64,000 bases of DNA from Sphingomonas kyeonggiensis (GCF_030812785.1 NZ_JAUSTJ010000001.1:1-64000); one strand, 5' to 3'. Counted from the first letter of the stretch, positions 40,779 to 54,105 are shown. Made by a program: numbers and translations. Notes: generated by a model from the letters alone, not told the origin.

Positions 40779-42269
40779 ATGCAATTCAACGAACTCGGTC
40801 TCTCGGAGACCGTTCTCGCCGCGCTTGCCGCCAAGGGCTATAGCGAGGCGACGCCGATCCAGGCCAAGTCGATCCCGTCGCTGCTCGAAGGGCGCGACCT
40901 GCTCGGCATCGCCCAGACCGGCACCGGCAAGACCGCCGCTTTCATGCTTCCCTCGATCGATCGTCTGGTCGCCAGTGGCAAGCGCGCCCAGCCGCGCGGC
41001 TGCCGCATGCTGATCCTCGCGCCGACCCGCGAGCTCGCCAGCCAGATCGCCGACCAGGCCCGCCATTATTCGAAGGGCACGCGCCTCTCGGTCGCCACCG
41101 TGTTCGGCGGCACCTCGATCCACAAGAACAAGACCGACCTCGCCAAGGGCGTCGACATCGTCGTCGCCACGCCGGGCCGCCTCGTTGACCTGATCGACCA
41201 ATGCTATGCGATCCTGCTCGGGATCGAGATCCTCGTCCTCGACGAGGCCGACCAGATGATGGACCTGGGCTTCATCCATGCCCTGAAGCGCATCGTCCGC
41301 GAGCTGCCGTCGAAGCGCCAGACCCTGTTCTTCTCGGCAACCATGCCGAAGACGATCCGCGAACTGGCCGGCCAGTTCATCAAGGATCCGGTCGAAGTGA
41401 AGGTCACCCCCGAGGCGACGACTGCGGAGCGTGTCGACCAGAGCGTCACCTTCGTCCGCCAGGACGAGAAGCAGGCGCTGCTGACGATGCTGCTGCGCGA
41501 GACCGAGATCGATCGCGCGCTGGTGTTCACCCGCACCAAGCACGGCGCCGACCGCGTCGTCCGCCTGCTCGCGGGCAACGGCATCGCCGCCAACGCGATC
41601 CACGGCAACAAGAGCCAGCCGCAGCGTGAGCGCGCGCTCGGCGAGTTCCGCGCCGGCAAGGTGAAGATCCTGGTCGCGACCGACATCGCCGCGCGCGGCA
41701 TCGACGTGTCGGGCGTCAGCCATGTCTTCAACTTCGAGCTGCCCAATGTCGCGGACCAGTATGTCCACCGCATCGGCCGCACCGCGCGCGCCGGCAAGGA
41801 TGGCGAGGCGATCAGCCTGTGCGCCGATGACGAGCGGCCCTATCTGCGCGACATCGAGCGGCTCATCCGCCAGAAGCTCACCGTCGTGCCGCTGCCCGAA
41901 GGCTTCGTGGCGGCTGCCGAGAAGATCAAGTCGACCCGCGTCAACGTGGCGCCGAGCCGTGACGAGCAGAACGGCCGCAACGGCCGCGCGATGCAGCGCG
42001 ACGGCCGCCGCCCGGGCGGCCAGCCGCAGCGCGGTCGCCCCGGTGGCCAGCGCGAGGATCGTCCCCGTAGCGACCAGCCACGCCGCGACGGCCATGCCCC
42101 GCGCCCCGAGGCAGCCGGTGCCGCCGCTGGCGAGCCGCGTCCGCGCCGCTTCGATGCCCCCCAGGGCGAGCAGCCCCGCAACTATGCCCGCCCCAAGCGC
42201 AAGTGGCAGCCGCGCCCGACCAATGGCGGCCAGCGCCAGGGTGGCCAGGGCGGCGGCCGCGGCCGCTAA
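40779..42269 (+). CDS. DEAD-box ATP-dependent RNA helicase (RhlE-like)
   Basis: The 496-residue protein has the Q motif (ATPIQAKSIP), motif I (AQTGTGKT), motif Ia (APTRELASQI), motif II (VLDEADQM), motif III (SATMPK) and motif VI (HRIGRTARAG). These place it in the RhlE-type group that unwinds RNA during ribosome assembly and cold adaptation. The C-terminal 110 residues are Arg/Gly/Pro-rich and low complexity, an RNA-binding tail. The ATG at 40779 starts MQFNELGLSE, typical for the group. The long leader and promoter before it are compatible with cold or growth control. A strong terminator follows. Confidence 0.93.
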   Translation: MQFNELGLSETVLAALAAKGYSEATPIQAKSIPSLLEGRDLLGIAQTGTGKTAAFMLPSIDRLVASGKRAQPRGCRMLILAPTRELASQIADQARHYSKGTRLSVATVFGGTSIHKNKTDLAKGVDIVVATPGRLVDLIDQCYAILLGIEILVLDEADQMMDLGFIHALKRIVRELPSKRQTLFFSATMPKTIRELAGQFIKDPVEVKVTPEATTAERVDQSVTFVRQDEKQALLTMLLRETEIDRALVFTRTKHGADRVVRLLAGNGIAANAIHGNKSQPQRERALGEFRAGKVKILVATDIAARGIDVSGVSHVFNFELPNVADQYVHRIGRTARAGKDGEAISLCADDERPYLRDIERLIRQKLTVVPLPEGFVAAAEKIKSTRVNVAPSRDEQNGRNGRAMQRDGRRPGGQPQRGRPGGQREDRPRSDQPRRDGHAPRPEAAGAAAGEPRPRRFDAPQGEQPRNYARPKRKWQPRPTNGGQRQGGQGGGRGR

Positions 42270-42282
42270 GCATCCTCGAATT

Positions 42283-42424
42283 CCCCTCCCTGCAAGGGAG
42301 GGGCCAGGGGTGGGTTAGGGAAGGCCGGGCTCGATGCCCGGCCTTTTCTTTTTGCCACCAGCCGACGGGCAGGGCTCGCTGCGCTCGCAACCCACCCCCA
42401 ACCCCTCCCTTGCAGAGAGGGGAG
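42283..42424. repeat. Interspersed inverted repeat, C/T-rich arm family (copy 3, with hairpin)
   Basis: Outer arms match those at 6697-6839 and the internal hairpin region is a diverged copy of the same element in opposite orientation, including a GCGAGCG-type segment beside the right arm. It lies between the helicase gene and the convergent exported protein gene. This shows that a roughly 140-bp element, not just the arms, has been copied within the genome. Confidence 0.75.
42321..42353 (+). terminator. Rho-independent terminator after the helicase gene
   Basis: AAGGCCGGGC, loop TCGAT, GCCCGGCCTT, then TTCTTTTT: a 10-bp perfect GC-rich stem followed by a T tract on the plus strand. It is 52 bp after the helicase stop and is the inverse of the hairpin at 6773-6803. 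Confidence 0.85.
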
Positions 42425-42433
42425 AGAGTTAAC

Positions 42434-43348
42434 CTACCGCCGCCGGGCGCGGATCGCCGCATCCTCCTTGCCGGCGATCAGCCGCATCGCCCGGTCGGCA
42501 CCGACGCCGCCTTCGGATGCACCGGCGCGCTGGGCGGCGTGATAGAGCTGCAGCGCGCGCGGATAATCGCCCGCCTGCTCGGCGCAGAGGCCCAGGTCGA
42601 AGGTGATCGACGGGTGATTCGGCACCTCCGCCGCCATCGCCCCCCAGCCGTCGCACGCCCCGCGCACGTCGCGCTTGGTGAGCTTGACCAGGTCCTTGAA
42701 GCGCTTCGCCTGCTCCTTGCTCAGCCCCTTGTCGCTCTCGCGCACGCGGATGTCGTAGGTCGAGACGGTCGGCGCGATGTCCTCGCGCACGGCATAGCCC
42801 AGGTTGCGCACCGCATCGGCGATCACGTCCTCCACCGGCCCCGGGCGATCATTCTTGCCCTCGCACCAGCTGCTTTCCTGGCTGAACGGCTTGGTCGCCG
42901 AATAGACGATGCGGCCGTCGCGGTTGCGCACGATGCGCAGATCGGCCTTCACGGTGACGGTCCGGCGGCGGCAGCGCAGCTCGACCTCTTCCTCGCGCAC
43001 GCACTTCTTCTGGTCGGCGCTGTCCTTCTCGACGCAGCGCCTTTCCTTGCGCTTGAAGGGCTGCTCGTCGACGCCGGTCGTGACGCCGCCGGTGAGCGAG
43101 CCCTCGGCATTGCCCTGGCCGGTATAGCCGCCCATCAGATCGAAGTGGGTTCCCGACAGGCCCTGCTCGATCGCCCGCGCGAGCGCCGGACCGTCCTGCC
43201 CGGCGATGCGATCCACCGACAGCGAGCGCAGCAGGCTCGCCTCGCGGTTCGGCGCGGCGAACTCGCCGGTGATCTTCAGCACTTCGGCATGCGCGATGCC
43301 CGCGACGAGAGCGGCGAGCACGACGCCGCCAAGAATCCGCTTGTTCAT
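42434..43348 (-). CDS. Exported Cys-rich hypothetical protein
   Basis: The 304-residue product has a signal peptide (MNKRILGGVVLAALVAGIAHA). A central region is rich in charged and Cys residues (RRCVEKD, KKCVREEE, LRCRRRTVTVK, SSWCEGKND). The C-terminal region has a Sel1/TPR-like helical pair (FDLGLCAEQAGDYPRALQLYHAA). The start at 43348 follows GGGGGA. I do not recognise the family; similar proteins predicted to bind or process calcium-like or peptide ligands are annotated hypothetical. It converges on the helicase gene. Confidence 0.65.
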   Translation of the reverse strand: MNKRILGGVVLAALVAGIAHAEVLKITGEFAAPNREASLLRSLSVDRIAGQDGPALARAIEQGLSGTHFDLMGGYTGQGNAEGSLTGGVTTGVDEQPFKRKERRCVEKDSADQKKCVREEEVELRCRRRTVTVKADLRIVRNRDGRIVYSATKPFSQESSWCEGKNDRPGPVEDVIADAVRNLGYAVREDIAPTVSTYDIRVRESDKGLSKEQAKRFKDLVKLTKRDVRGACDGWGAMAAEVPNHPSITFDLGLCAEQAGDYPRALQLYHAAQRAGASEGGVGADRAMRLIAGKEDAAIRARRR

Positions 43349-43616
43349 TCCCCCAACCCTTCCCCCAAAAGGATGTTGCGGGTGCCGTTTACCATACGAA
43401 ACGATTCGGTACACGCCGTGTCACGGCGAGTTTGGGAGAGTGTTCGCGGAGAGCGACTCGGACTCGGGTTGCATCCCTGTGACACCGATGCTAACCGCGC
43501 CGCGACCCATAGGGGGCCGTATGGGGTGTCCGTCAGAGTAATACTTTGATGGAGCCGGAAATCGGCCCCCAATTCATATGGGGCTGAACCCGAACCTCCG
43601 AGAGGAACCCGATCGC

Positions 43617-45703
<2,087 letters not shown>

Positions 45704-45713
45704 TCCGCAGCCG

Positions 45714-46331
45714 GTGGCCGACCACTCCCTCCTCGCGTGGACGCTGCTCAGCGTCGGCCTTGTGCTGACGCCCGGGCCGGACACGATGCTCGTCGCGGGT
45801 CACGCGGCGCGCGGAGGCGTGCGGGCCGGCCTGGCGGCGGTCTCGGGCGTGGTGCTCGGGGGCCTCTGGTACATGGCGCTGTGCGGCTTCGGCTTCCTCA
45901 GCGTCCTGTCGGTCTTCCCGGCGCTGTTCACGGTGGTGAAGACCGCCGGCGCGATCTACCTCGCATGGCTCGGCTTCAAGCTGATCCGCGGGGCGATCCA
46001 GCCGGCTCCCGCCACCGCCGAGGCGCCTGCCTTGGGCAAGCCCTTCTGGCAGGGGCTGCTCACCACCGCGCTCAATCCCAAGGTCGCACTGTTCTTCCTC
46101 GCCATCCTGCCGCAGTTCGTCGGCACCGGCGCTGATGCCCCGCTCAAGGGGGCGCTGCTGATCGCAGTGCCCTATGTGCTCGGCGGCTTCTGGCTCACCG
46201 GTATCGTCTTCGTCGCCGCCCGTGCGGGCCGTGCCGCGAAGCAGAGCAGCGCGATGCGCTGGATCGAGGGCGTTCTCGGTGTCGCATTTGTTGGTCTCGC
46301 GGGCCGTCTGGCCCTTGCTCGGAATTCGTAA
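45714..46331 (+). CDS. LysE family exporter inserted between atpA and atpG
   Basis: The 205-residue protein matches the LysE/RhtB exporter family: the N-terminal GLVLTPGPDTMLVAGHAARGG, the YLAWLGFKLIRGA segment, and the central TTALNPKVALFFLAILPQF. About six membrane helices are visible. Members export amino acids or related small molecules. The start is a GTG ten bases after the atpA stop with no strong Shine-Dalgarno. Its stop abuts the atpG ATG without a gap, so it is embedded in the same transcript. There is no known reason for such an exporter in the F1 operon. Confidence 0.88.
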   Translation: MADHSLLAWTLLSVGLVLTPGPDTMLVAGHAARGGVRAGLAAVSGVVLGGLWYMALCGFGFLSVLSVFPALFTVVKTAGAIYLAWLGFKLIRGAIQPAPATAEAPALGKPFWQGLLTTALNPKVALFFLAILPQFVGTGADAPLKGALLIAVPYVLGGFWLTGIVFVAARAGRAAKQSSAMRWIEGVLGVAFVGLAGRLALARNS

Positions 46332-47215
46332 ATGGCAAGTTTGAAGGCCCTCAAGATCCGCATCGGCTCGGTGAAGTCGACGCAGAAGATCACCAAGGCG
46401 ATGAAGATGGTCGCCGCCGCCAAGCTGCGCCGCGCGCAGGAAGCGGCCGAGGCCGGGCGCCCCTATGCCCAGCGCCTCGAAGGCGTCGTCGCCAGCCTGG
46501 CCAGCAAGGTCACGGTGAGCGAGAGCTCGCCCAAGCTGCTCGCCGGCACCGGCAAGGATGACGTGCACCTGCTCATCATCGCCACCAGCGACAAGGGCCT
46601 GGCCGGCGCGTTCAACACCAACATCGCCCGCCTGGCCCGCCGCCATGCGCAGGAGCTGCTGGCGCAGGGCAAGACGGTGAAGATCTACACGATCGGCCGC
46701 AAGGGCCGCGCCGTGCTGAACCGCCAGTTCCCCAAGAACATCATCCACTCGATCGAGCCGGGCGACCTGGGCAAGCTGAGCTTCGCCGATGCGCGCGGCT
46801 ATGCCGACGACCTGATCGCGCGCTTCGAGGCGGGCGAGTTCGACGTCGCCACGCTATTCTACTCGACCTTCAAGTCGGTCCTCGCCCAGGAGCCGACCGC
46901 GCAGCAGATCATCCCGGTCGCGATCCCGCAGGCCGGCGCGGAAGCTGAAACCGCGGGCATCGCCGCCGTCACCTATGAGCCGGACGAGGAATCGATCCTC
47001 GCCGACCTGCTGCCGAGCAATGTCGCGATCCAGCTGTTCCGTGCGATGCGCGAGAATGCCGCGTCGGAGCAGGGCTCGAAGATGACCGCGATGGACAATG
47101 CCACGCGCAACGCCGGCGACCTGATCAAGCGCCTCAACACGCTGTACAACCGTCAGCGCCAGGCCGCGATCACCACCGAGCTGGTCGAGATCATCTCGGG
47201 CGCCGAGGCGCTCTG

Positions 47216-47216
<1 letters not shown>
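46332..47216 (+). CDS. atpG: ATP synthase F1 subunit gamma
   Basis: The gamma subunit is the central rotating shaft. The 294-residue product begins MASLKALKIRIGSVKSTQKI and has the conserved coiled-coil N- and C-termini (KAMKMVAAAKLRRAQEAAE; GDLIKRLNTLYNRQRQAAITTELVEI). The length is normal (E. coli 287). The ATG directly follows the LysE-gene stop and the stop TGA overlaps the following lipoprotein ATG (TGATG), indicating coupled translation. Confidence 0.97.
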
Positions 47217-49382
<2,166 letters not shown>

Positions 49383-49392
49383 GAAGAACTAC

Positions 49393-49486
49393 TCCCTCTC
49401 TCCGCTCGCGGGGAGAGGGCCGGGGAGAGGGGCATTTGCCGCTTTCCCCTCTCCCCTGCCCTCTCCCCTGAAGGGGAGAGGGAGAG
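49393..49486. repeat. Interspersed CTCTCCCC repeat between atpD and atpC
   Basis: Paired inverted arms built from CCCTCTC/GAGAGGG lie entirely within the atpD-atpC gap. One can form a hairpin (CCCCTGAAGGGG) close to the atpC start. Related to 21593-21633. It separates atpC from the rest of the operon by 116 bp and could lower atpC transcript or translation. Confidence 0.7.
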
Positions 49487-49498
49487 AAGGCTAAGAAA

Positions 49499-49753
49499 AT
49501 GTCCCTCCACTTCGAACTCGTCACGCCCGAAAAGCTCCTCCGTTCGGAGGAAGTGTACATGGTCGTCGTCCCCGGCTCCGAGGGCGATTTCGGCGTGCTC
49601 GAAGGCCATGCCCCGCTGATGTCGACCATCCGCGACGGCAATCTGGAGATCTACAAGGCCGGCGCCACCACGCCCGAGACGATCCGCATCGAAGGCGGGT
49701 TCGCCGAAGTGAACGAGAAGGGCCTGACGGTTCTCGCCGAAAAGGCCGGCTGA
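49499..49753 (+). CDS. atpC: ATP synthase F1 subunit epsilon
   Basis: The epsilon subunit links gamma to the c-ring. The 84-residue product has only the N-terminal beta-sandwich ([35 protein letters not shown]) and lacks the C-terminal helical inhibitory domain of E. coli (139 residues). This short form is common in alphaproteobacteria, where other proteins inhibit the enzyme. The ATG at 49499 is preceded by an A-rich stretch and no clear Shine-Dalgarno, possibly because of the repeat upstream. It is the last gene of the cluster. Confidence 0.95.
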   Translation: MSLHFELVTPEKLLRSEEVYMVVVPGSEGDFGVLEGHAPLMSTIRDGNLEIYKAGATTPETIRIEGGFAEVNEKGLTVLAEKAG

Positions 49754-49764
49754 CACGACGAAAT

Positions 49765-49787
49765 GCCGACGGGTTCGCCCCGTCGGC
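49765..49787 (+). terminator. Hairpin after the atp operon
   Basis: GCCGACGGG (49765-49773), loop TTCGC, CCCGTCGGC (49779-49787) forms a 9-bp perfect stem 12 bp after the atpC stop. No long T tract follows, so it may be an intrinsic terminator or an mRNA-stabilising end structure. Degraded repeat sequence continues to about 49865. Confidence 0.6.
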
Positions 49788-49873
49788 TCCGTCTCCCGAC
49801 GAAAGTCGGGATCCACCCGGGAAGCTCTCGTCCCGCTTTCGCGGCCCGGGTCCCGGCTTTCACCCCAGACGAA

Positions 49874-50302
49874 CTACTGGCCCGCGCGCCGATAGCGCCA
49901 CCGCATCGGCTTGCTGCCATCGGCCAGCGAAATCTCCGCCATCAGCAGCTCTCCCTCGCGCCAGTAGCGGACGCGCTGCGGATAGTCGTGCGCGGCGTTG
50001 ACGAACGCCACGCTCTGCGGCGCGGAGGCCGCTCCCGCGAAATCGGTGGCCGTCTGGCCCGGCGGCTCGGCATGGAAGACGAGCTTGCCCGCCTCGTCGG
50101 TGATCCGCATCGGCTCGCGCCGCTCGCCCTTGGCCGACGTCGTGACCGTCTCGCCGCGCATGACATGATCCGCGCCCATCGGCTGCCAGGTCTCGCAGGT
50201 CGTCCGGCCATTGAGCGGCTCGGTGCACCATTTGCCGACCAACCAGTCGAGCGGCTCCGGCGACAGTCCCAGCCCGGCGAGCAGCATGATGTTCGCGATC
50301 AT
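49874..50302 (-). CDS. DUF6265-like protein
   Basis: The 142-residue product has a short hydrophobic N-terminus that may be a signal sequence (MIANIMLLAGLGLSPEPL). It has the family core WLVGKWCTEP, TCETWQPMGADHVMRGE and FVNAAHDYPQRVRYW, matching DUF6265, which is thought to form a small lipocalin-like barrel. The function is unknown. It diverges from the AraC-type regulator gene, which starts 83 bp away. The start at 50302 gives the family N-terminus. Confidence 0.75.
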   Translation of the reverse strand: MIANIMLLAGLGLSPEPLDWLVGKWCTEPLNGRTTCETWQPMGADHVMRGETVTTSAKGERREPMRITDEAGKLVFHAEPPGQTATDFAGAASAPQSVAFVNAAHDYPQRVRYWREGELLMAEISLADGSKPMRWRYRRAGQ

Positions 50303-50384
50303 CCTCGATCCTCCCTGTTTCGCCCGACGCTATGCCCGTGCGGCGACACTGGCTTGAACGCACGCGACATGCGAGGTTCGGCGC

Positions 50385-51092
50385 ATGGACTATGCCGAGT
50401 TGCCCCTGCCGCCCGCGCTCGACGGCCTTGTCGCCGCGGTATGGACGCTCGCGGCAAGCGAGCCGGGCTGGGTCGAGCATGAGGCGACTCCGGACGGCTG
50501 CGTCGAGCTGATCCACCGTTCCGCCGGCCGTTCCGAATGGCGGCGCGACCAGCCGGAATTCTTCGCCACCGGCCTCTCGCCCCATCCGATCCGCTTCGGC
50601 TTCAGCGGCGATGCGCGCTTCACCGCGATCAAGCTCTGGCCCTGGGCCTGGCACGCGCTCGGCGGTCCGCCCTGCCCCGGCTTCGCCGACGACTGGGTCG
50701 CGGTGGCGCCCGATTCGCCGCTCGCCGACCTGCTGCGAGGCGCCCCGGTCGCCAAGCTGACCGCAGCGCTTGCCGGCATCGAGCCGCCGCCGCTTGCCCG
50801 CGCCGTCCTCGCCTCGACCAGCGTCGCCGACATCTCGGCAGCCACCGGCCTGCCCCATCGCCGGCTGCAGCGCATCTTCGCGCGCGAGCTGGGGCTGGCG
50901 CCGCGCACCTATCTGCGCCTGCTGCGCTTCCGCGAGGCGCTGCAAGACATCCAGCAAGGCGGGGACAATCTCGCCGATACCGCCGCCGCGCGCGGCTATG
51001 CCGACCAGGCGCACATGGCGCGCGACTTCCGCGCACTCGCCGGCGTTCCGCCCAGCGGGGCGCGCATCCGTGCCAAGGGACCGTTCCTCTAG
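50385..51092 (+). CDS. AraC family transcriptional regulator
   Basis: The 235-residue protein has an N-terminal sensor region (residues 1-130) of the kind linked to AraC regulators without a cupin signature (LIHRSAGRSEWRRDQPEFFATG). A C-terminal double helix-turn-helix follows (about residues 140-220, with VADISAATGLPHRRLQRIFARELG and YADQAHMARDFRALAGVPPS). The ligand is unknown. It is divergent from the DUF6265 gene and may regulate it, which is inference. It lies upstream of cpaF on the same strand by 124 bp, but the two are probably independent. Confidence 0.88.
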   Translation: MDYAELPLPPALDGLVAAVWTLAASEPGWVEHEATPDGCVELIHRSAGRSEWRRDQPEFFATGLSPHPIRFGFSGDARFTAIKLWPWAWHALGGPPCPGFADDWVAVAPDSPLADLLRGAPVAKLTAALAGIEPPPLARAVLASTSVADISAATGLPHRRLQRIFARELGLAPRTYLRLLRFREALQDIQQGGDNLADTAAARGYADQAHMARDFRALAGVPPSGARIRAKGPFL

Positions 51093-51216
51093 GCCGGCGC
51101 GTTTACCCGGCCTGCACCTTTGCCGGTCCATCTCCGTAACAAGCGGGGTTACCGGGTTAGGTAAATATCAAGCCTTGGCCGGTAACACCTCTCGGTCGAG
51201 GGGACATTGGGTTCTG

Positions 51217-52779
51217 ATGAGCGCTTTCGGACGACGCAGCGGATTGGGTGGTGGACCGGCAGGCCGGCCGGCGTTCGGCGTTGCGCGCCCGATGCAGGGC
51301 GGCGGACCGCTGCCCCGCCCGGTCGATCCCGCCCCGCTGGGCGGCGACCAGTTCCCGCCGATCAATTCCGTGCCGCTTCCGGGCCAGGGCGCCATGCCCG
51401 ACCCGATGGCCGAGCGCGATCCCAACGGCCCCAGCATCGCCAGCGCAGAGGCGCTCCAGCGCCTCGCCGACCGCCAGGCCGCCGCGGGTGAGCAGGGCAA
51501 TTCGCGCGTCGAAGGCTTCGAGGCTTCGATCCACCGCATCAAGGAACAGGTGCTTCCGCGCCTGCTCGAGCGAGTCGATCCCGAGGCCGCCGCCACGCTC
51601 AGCAAGGACGAGCTGGCCGAGGAATTCCGCCCGATCATCGGCGAAGTGCTCGCCGAACTGAAGCTGACCCTGAACCGGCGCGAGCAGTTCGCGCTCGAGA
51701 AGGTGCTGGTCGACGAGCTGCTCGGCCTCGGGCCGCTCGAAGAGCTGCTCGCCGATCCGGCCATCTCGGACATCATGGTCAACGGCCCCGAGCAGACCTT
51801 TGTCGAGCGCAAGGGCAAGCTCGAGCTCGCGAACATCCAGTTCCGCGACGAGGAGCATCTGTTCCAGATCGCGCAGCGCATCTGCAACTCGGTCGGCCGC
51901 CGCGTCGACCAGACCACGCCGCTCGCCGACGCCCGCCTCAAGGACGGCAGCCGCGTCAACGTGATCGTGCCGCCGCTGAGCTTGCGCGGCACCGCGATCT
52001 CGATTCGTAAATTCTCGGCCAAGCCGATCACGCTCGACATGATGGCCCAGGGCGGGTCGATGTCGCAGAAGATGGCGACCGCGCTCAAGATCGCCGGCGC
52101 CAGCCGCTTCAACATCGTCATCTCGGGCGGCACCGGCTCGGGCAAGACGACGATGCTCAACGCGCTGTCGAAGATGATCGACCCGGGCGAGCGCGTGCTG
52201 ACGATCGAGGACGCGGCCGAACTCCGCCTGCAGCAGCCGCACTGGCTGCCGCTCGAAACCCGTCCGCCCAACCTCGAAGGCCAGGGCGAGATCACCATCC
52301 GCGACCTGGTGAAGAACGCGCTGCGTATGCGCCCGGACCGGATCATCCTGGGCGAAATCCGCGGCAGCGAGTGTTTCGACATGCTCGCCGCCATGAACAC
52401 CGGCCATGACGGCTCGATGTGTACGCTCCACTCCAACTCTCCGCGCGAGGCGCTCGCCCGTATGGAGAACATGGTGATGATGTCGGACATCAAGGTGCCG
52501 AAGGAAGCGATCAGCCGCCAGATCGCCGATTCGGTCGACCTGATCATCCAGGTGAAGCGCCTGCGCGACGGTTCGCGCCGTGTGACCAACGTCACCGAGG
52601 TGATCGGCATGGAAGGCCCGGTGATCGTCACCCAGGAGCTGTTCAAGTTCGAGTATCTCGACGAGAGCGCCGACGGCAAGATCATCGGCGAGTATCGCTC
52701 GATGGGCCTGCGCCCCTATACGCTCGACAAGGCCAAGCAGTATGGCTTCGACCAGGCGCTGCTCGAGGCGTGCCTCTGA
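51217..52779 (+). CDS. CpaF/TadA-type secretion ATPase
   Basis: The 520-residue protein is a secretion-system ATPase that drives Flp/Tad pilus assembly. A Gly/Pro-rich N-terminal region (about 90 residues) precedes the CpaF core. The core shows Walker A (GGTGSGKTTMLNAL), the Asp box (LTIEDAAELRLQQPHW), Walker B (RPDRIILGEIRG) and the His box (TLHSNSPREALAR). The ATG at 51217 matches the family N-terminus although the frame is open to 50770. No other tad or cpa genes are in this window, so it may be an orphan or a cluster end. The upstream region has TTAGGTAAAT-type AT-rich sequence. Confidence 0.92.
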   Translation: MSAFGRRSGLGGGPAGRPAFGVARPMQGGGPLPRPVDPAPLGGDQFPPINSVPLPGQGAMPDPMAERDPNGPSIASAEALQRLADRQAAAGEQGNSRVEGFEASIHRIKEQVLPRLLERVDPEAAATLSKDELAEEFRPIIGEVLAELKLTLNRREQFALEKVLVDELLGLGPLEELLADPAISDIMVNGPEQTFVERKGKLELANIQFRDEEHLFQIAQRICNSVGRRVDQTTPLADARLKDGSRVNVIVPPLSLRGTAISIRKFSAKPITLDMMAQGGSMSQKMATALKIAGASRFNIVISGGTGSGKTTMLNALSKMIDPGERVLTIEDAAELRLQQPHWLPLETRPPNLEGQGEITIRDLVKNALRMRPDRIILGEIRGSECFDMLAAMNTGHDGSMCTLHSNSPREALARMENMVMMSDIKVPKEAISRQIADSVDLIIQVKRLRDGSRRVTNVTEVIGMEGPVIVTQELFKFEYLDESADGKIIGEYRSMGLRPYTLDKAKQYGFDQALLEACL

Positions 52780-52804
52780 TCGCCTGACCGGCTAGGCTGG
52801 GTCG

Positions 52805-53962
52805 GTGCTGTCCTTTCTCTTGCCCCTCGCGGTCTTTCTCGGCCTCGCCTCCCCGCCTGCAATCGAGGAGGCGAAGGACGGCATCACCCTGGCGCCCGAC
52901 AGCGAGGCGCGCTGGATCGCCTTCGACCTGACGCCCTCCAACCAGATCCGCTTCGAGGCGGTGCTCAACGGCCGGGCGGTGCGCGCGGTGCTCGACACCG
53001 GGCTGACCAACACGCTCGCCACCCAGGATTTCGCCGCTCGCGCCCGGCTCGCCATCGGCCGGCGCCAGCGCGCGCTGGCGATCGGCGGCGGGGTCGAGGT
53101 CGCCTGGGCGCCGGGCGGGACACTGGTGATGGGCGGGCTCACAAGGCGCGGCGGGCGCATCGTCATTCCCGATGCGCCGGGGCAGGACCGGTTCGGCGCC
53201 GACCTGCTGATCGGCAGCGACGTGCTGAGCTGCTGCGCGCTCGACATCGACTATGCGGTGCGCCGCTTCCGCATCCTGCCCAGCGGCCGCATGCCCTTCA
53301 CGGGCCACACCGCACCGCTGTCGCTCCAGCACGGCTCCGAAGTGCCGGTCACCGAGATCCGGCTGGGCGGCGCGCGGCTGCGGCCGATGATCGTCGATAC
53401 CGGCGACGGCGCCGCGGTGACGCTGAGCCGCGCCGCCTGGACCAGCGCCAATTATCGCGGCGCCACCCTCACCACTACGCTGGGCTGGGGTATCGGCGGC
53501 GCGCTGGTCAGCGAGGCCGCGGTCATCCCCGGCTTCACCCTGGGCGGCAGCACCCTGCCCGAGACCGAGGTCCGCATCGAAGGCGAAGGCGGCTATTCCA
53601 CCGCCGCCGGCGCCGCCGGACGGATCGGCACCGGGCTGCTGCTGCGCTACCGCGTGCTGCTCGATCCGCGCGCGGGGCGGATGGTGCTCCAGCCCGCCGG
53701 CGCGCCCGCCACGCCGGTGCTGCGCTCGACCAGCGGGCTGCTGCTTGGCGCCGAGGATGCGCATCTGCGCGTGCTCCACGTCATGCGCGGCTCGCCCGCC
53801 GAGGCAGGCGGCTGGCGCGAGGGCGAGACGATCTGCGCCGCCGATGGCGTGGCGGTCGCGGGCCGCCCGATCGACTGGAGCGCAGGGACGCCGGGACGCG
53901 TGGTGACACTCACCCTGTGTGGCGGCCGCGAGCGCCAGTTGACGCTGCGAAAGTTCTATTAG
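52805..53962 (+). CDS. Aspartic-protease-like protein with two DTG motifs and a PDZ-like domain
   Basis: The 385-residue protein has an N-terminal signal-like segment (MLSFLLPLAVFLGLASPPA). Two retropepsin-like units follow with catalytic-type DTG at Asp64 (VLDTGLTN) and Asp198 (IVDTGDGA), so one chain may fold as an internal dimer like pepsin. A C-terminal PDZ-like domain (about 295-385, HVMRGSPAEAGGWREGETI) would bind C-termini. The start is a GTG 25 bp after the cpaF stop. Similar aspartyl proteases in bacteria have unknown substrates. It is related in design to the protein at 54888-55796. Confidence 0.8.
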   Translation: MLSFLLPLAVFLGLASPPAIEEAKDGITLAPDSEARWIAFDLTPSNQIRFEAVLNGRAVRAVLDTGLTNTLATQDFAARARLAIGRRQRALAIGGGVEVAWAPGGTLVMGGLTRRGGRIVIPDAPGQDRFGADLLIGSDVLSCCALDIDYAVRRFRILPSGRMPFTGHTAPLSLQHGSEVPVTEIRLGGARLRPMIVDTGDGAAVTLSRAAWTSANYRGATLTTTLGWGIGGALVSEAAVIPGFTLGGSTLPETEVRIEGEGGYSTAAGAAGRIGTGLLLRYRVLLDPRAGRMVLQPAGAPATPVLRSTSGLLLGAEDAHLRVLHVMRGSPAEAGGWREGETICAADGVAVAGRPIDWSAGTPGRVVTLTLCGGRERQLTLRKFY

Positions 53963-53982
53963 GGCTGGCTGCGCCACCTCAT

Positions 53983-54084
53983 TTTTCCCCGGCGAAGGCC
54001 GGGGTCCAGACTAAGCAGTGCGCGGCGAAGACGCGCCAAAGGCGCGTAACTTTCAAGTCTGGGCCCCGGCCTTCGCCGGGGAAA
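53983..54084. repeat. Interspersed inverted-repeat pair, CCCCGGC-GAAGG-CCGGGG family
   Basis: Complementary 28-bp arms (about 53983-54010 and 54057-54084) surround about 46 bp. The spacer contains its own GGCGCGTAAC-type palindromic bits (ACGCGCC...GGCGCGT). It sits between the convergent aspartyl protease and GST genes and is related to 15381-15572 and 25506-25603. Confidence 0.75.
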
Positions 54085-54105
54085 AGCATGGCAGGTCGGC
54101 TCCCG

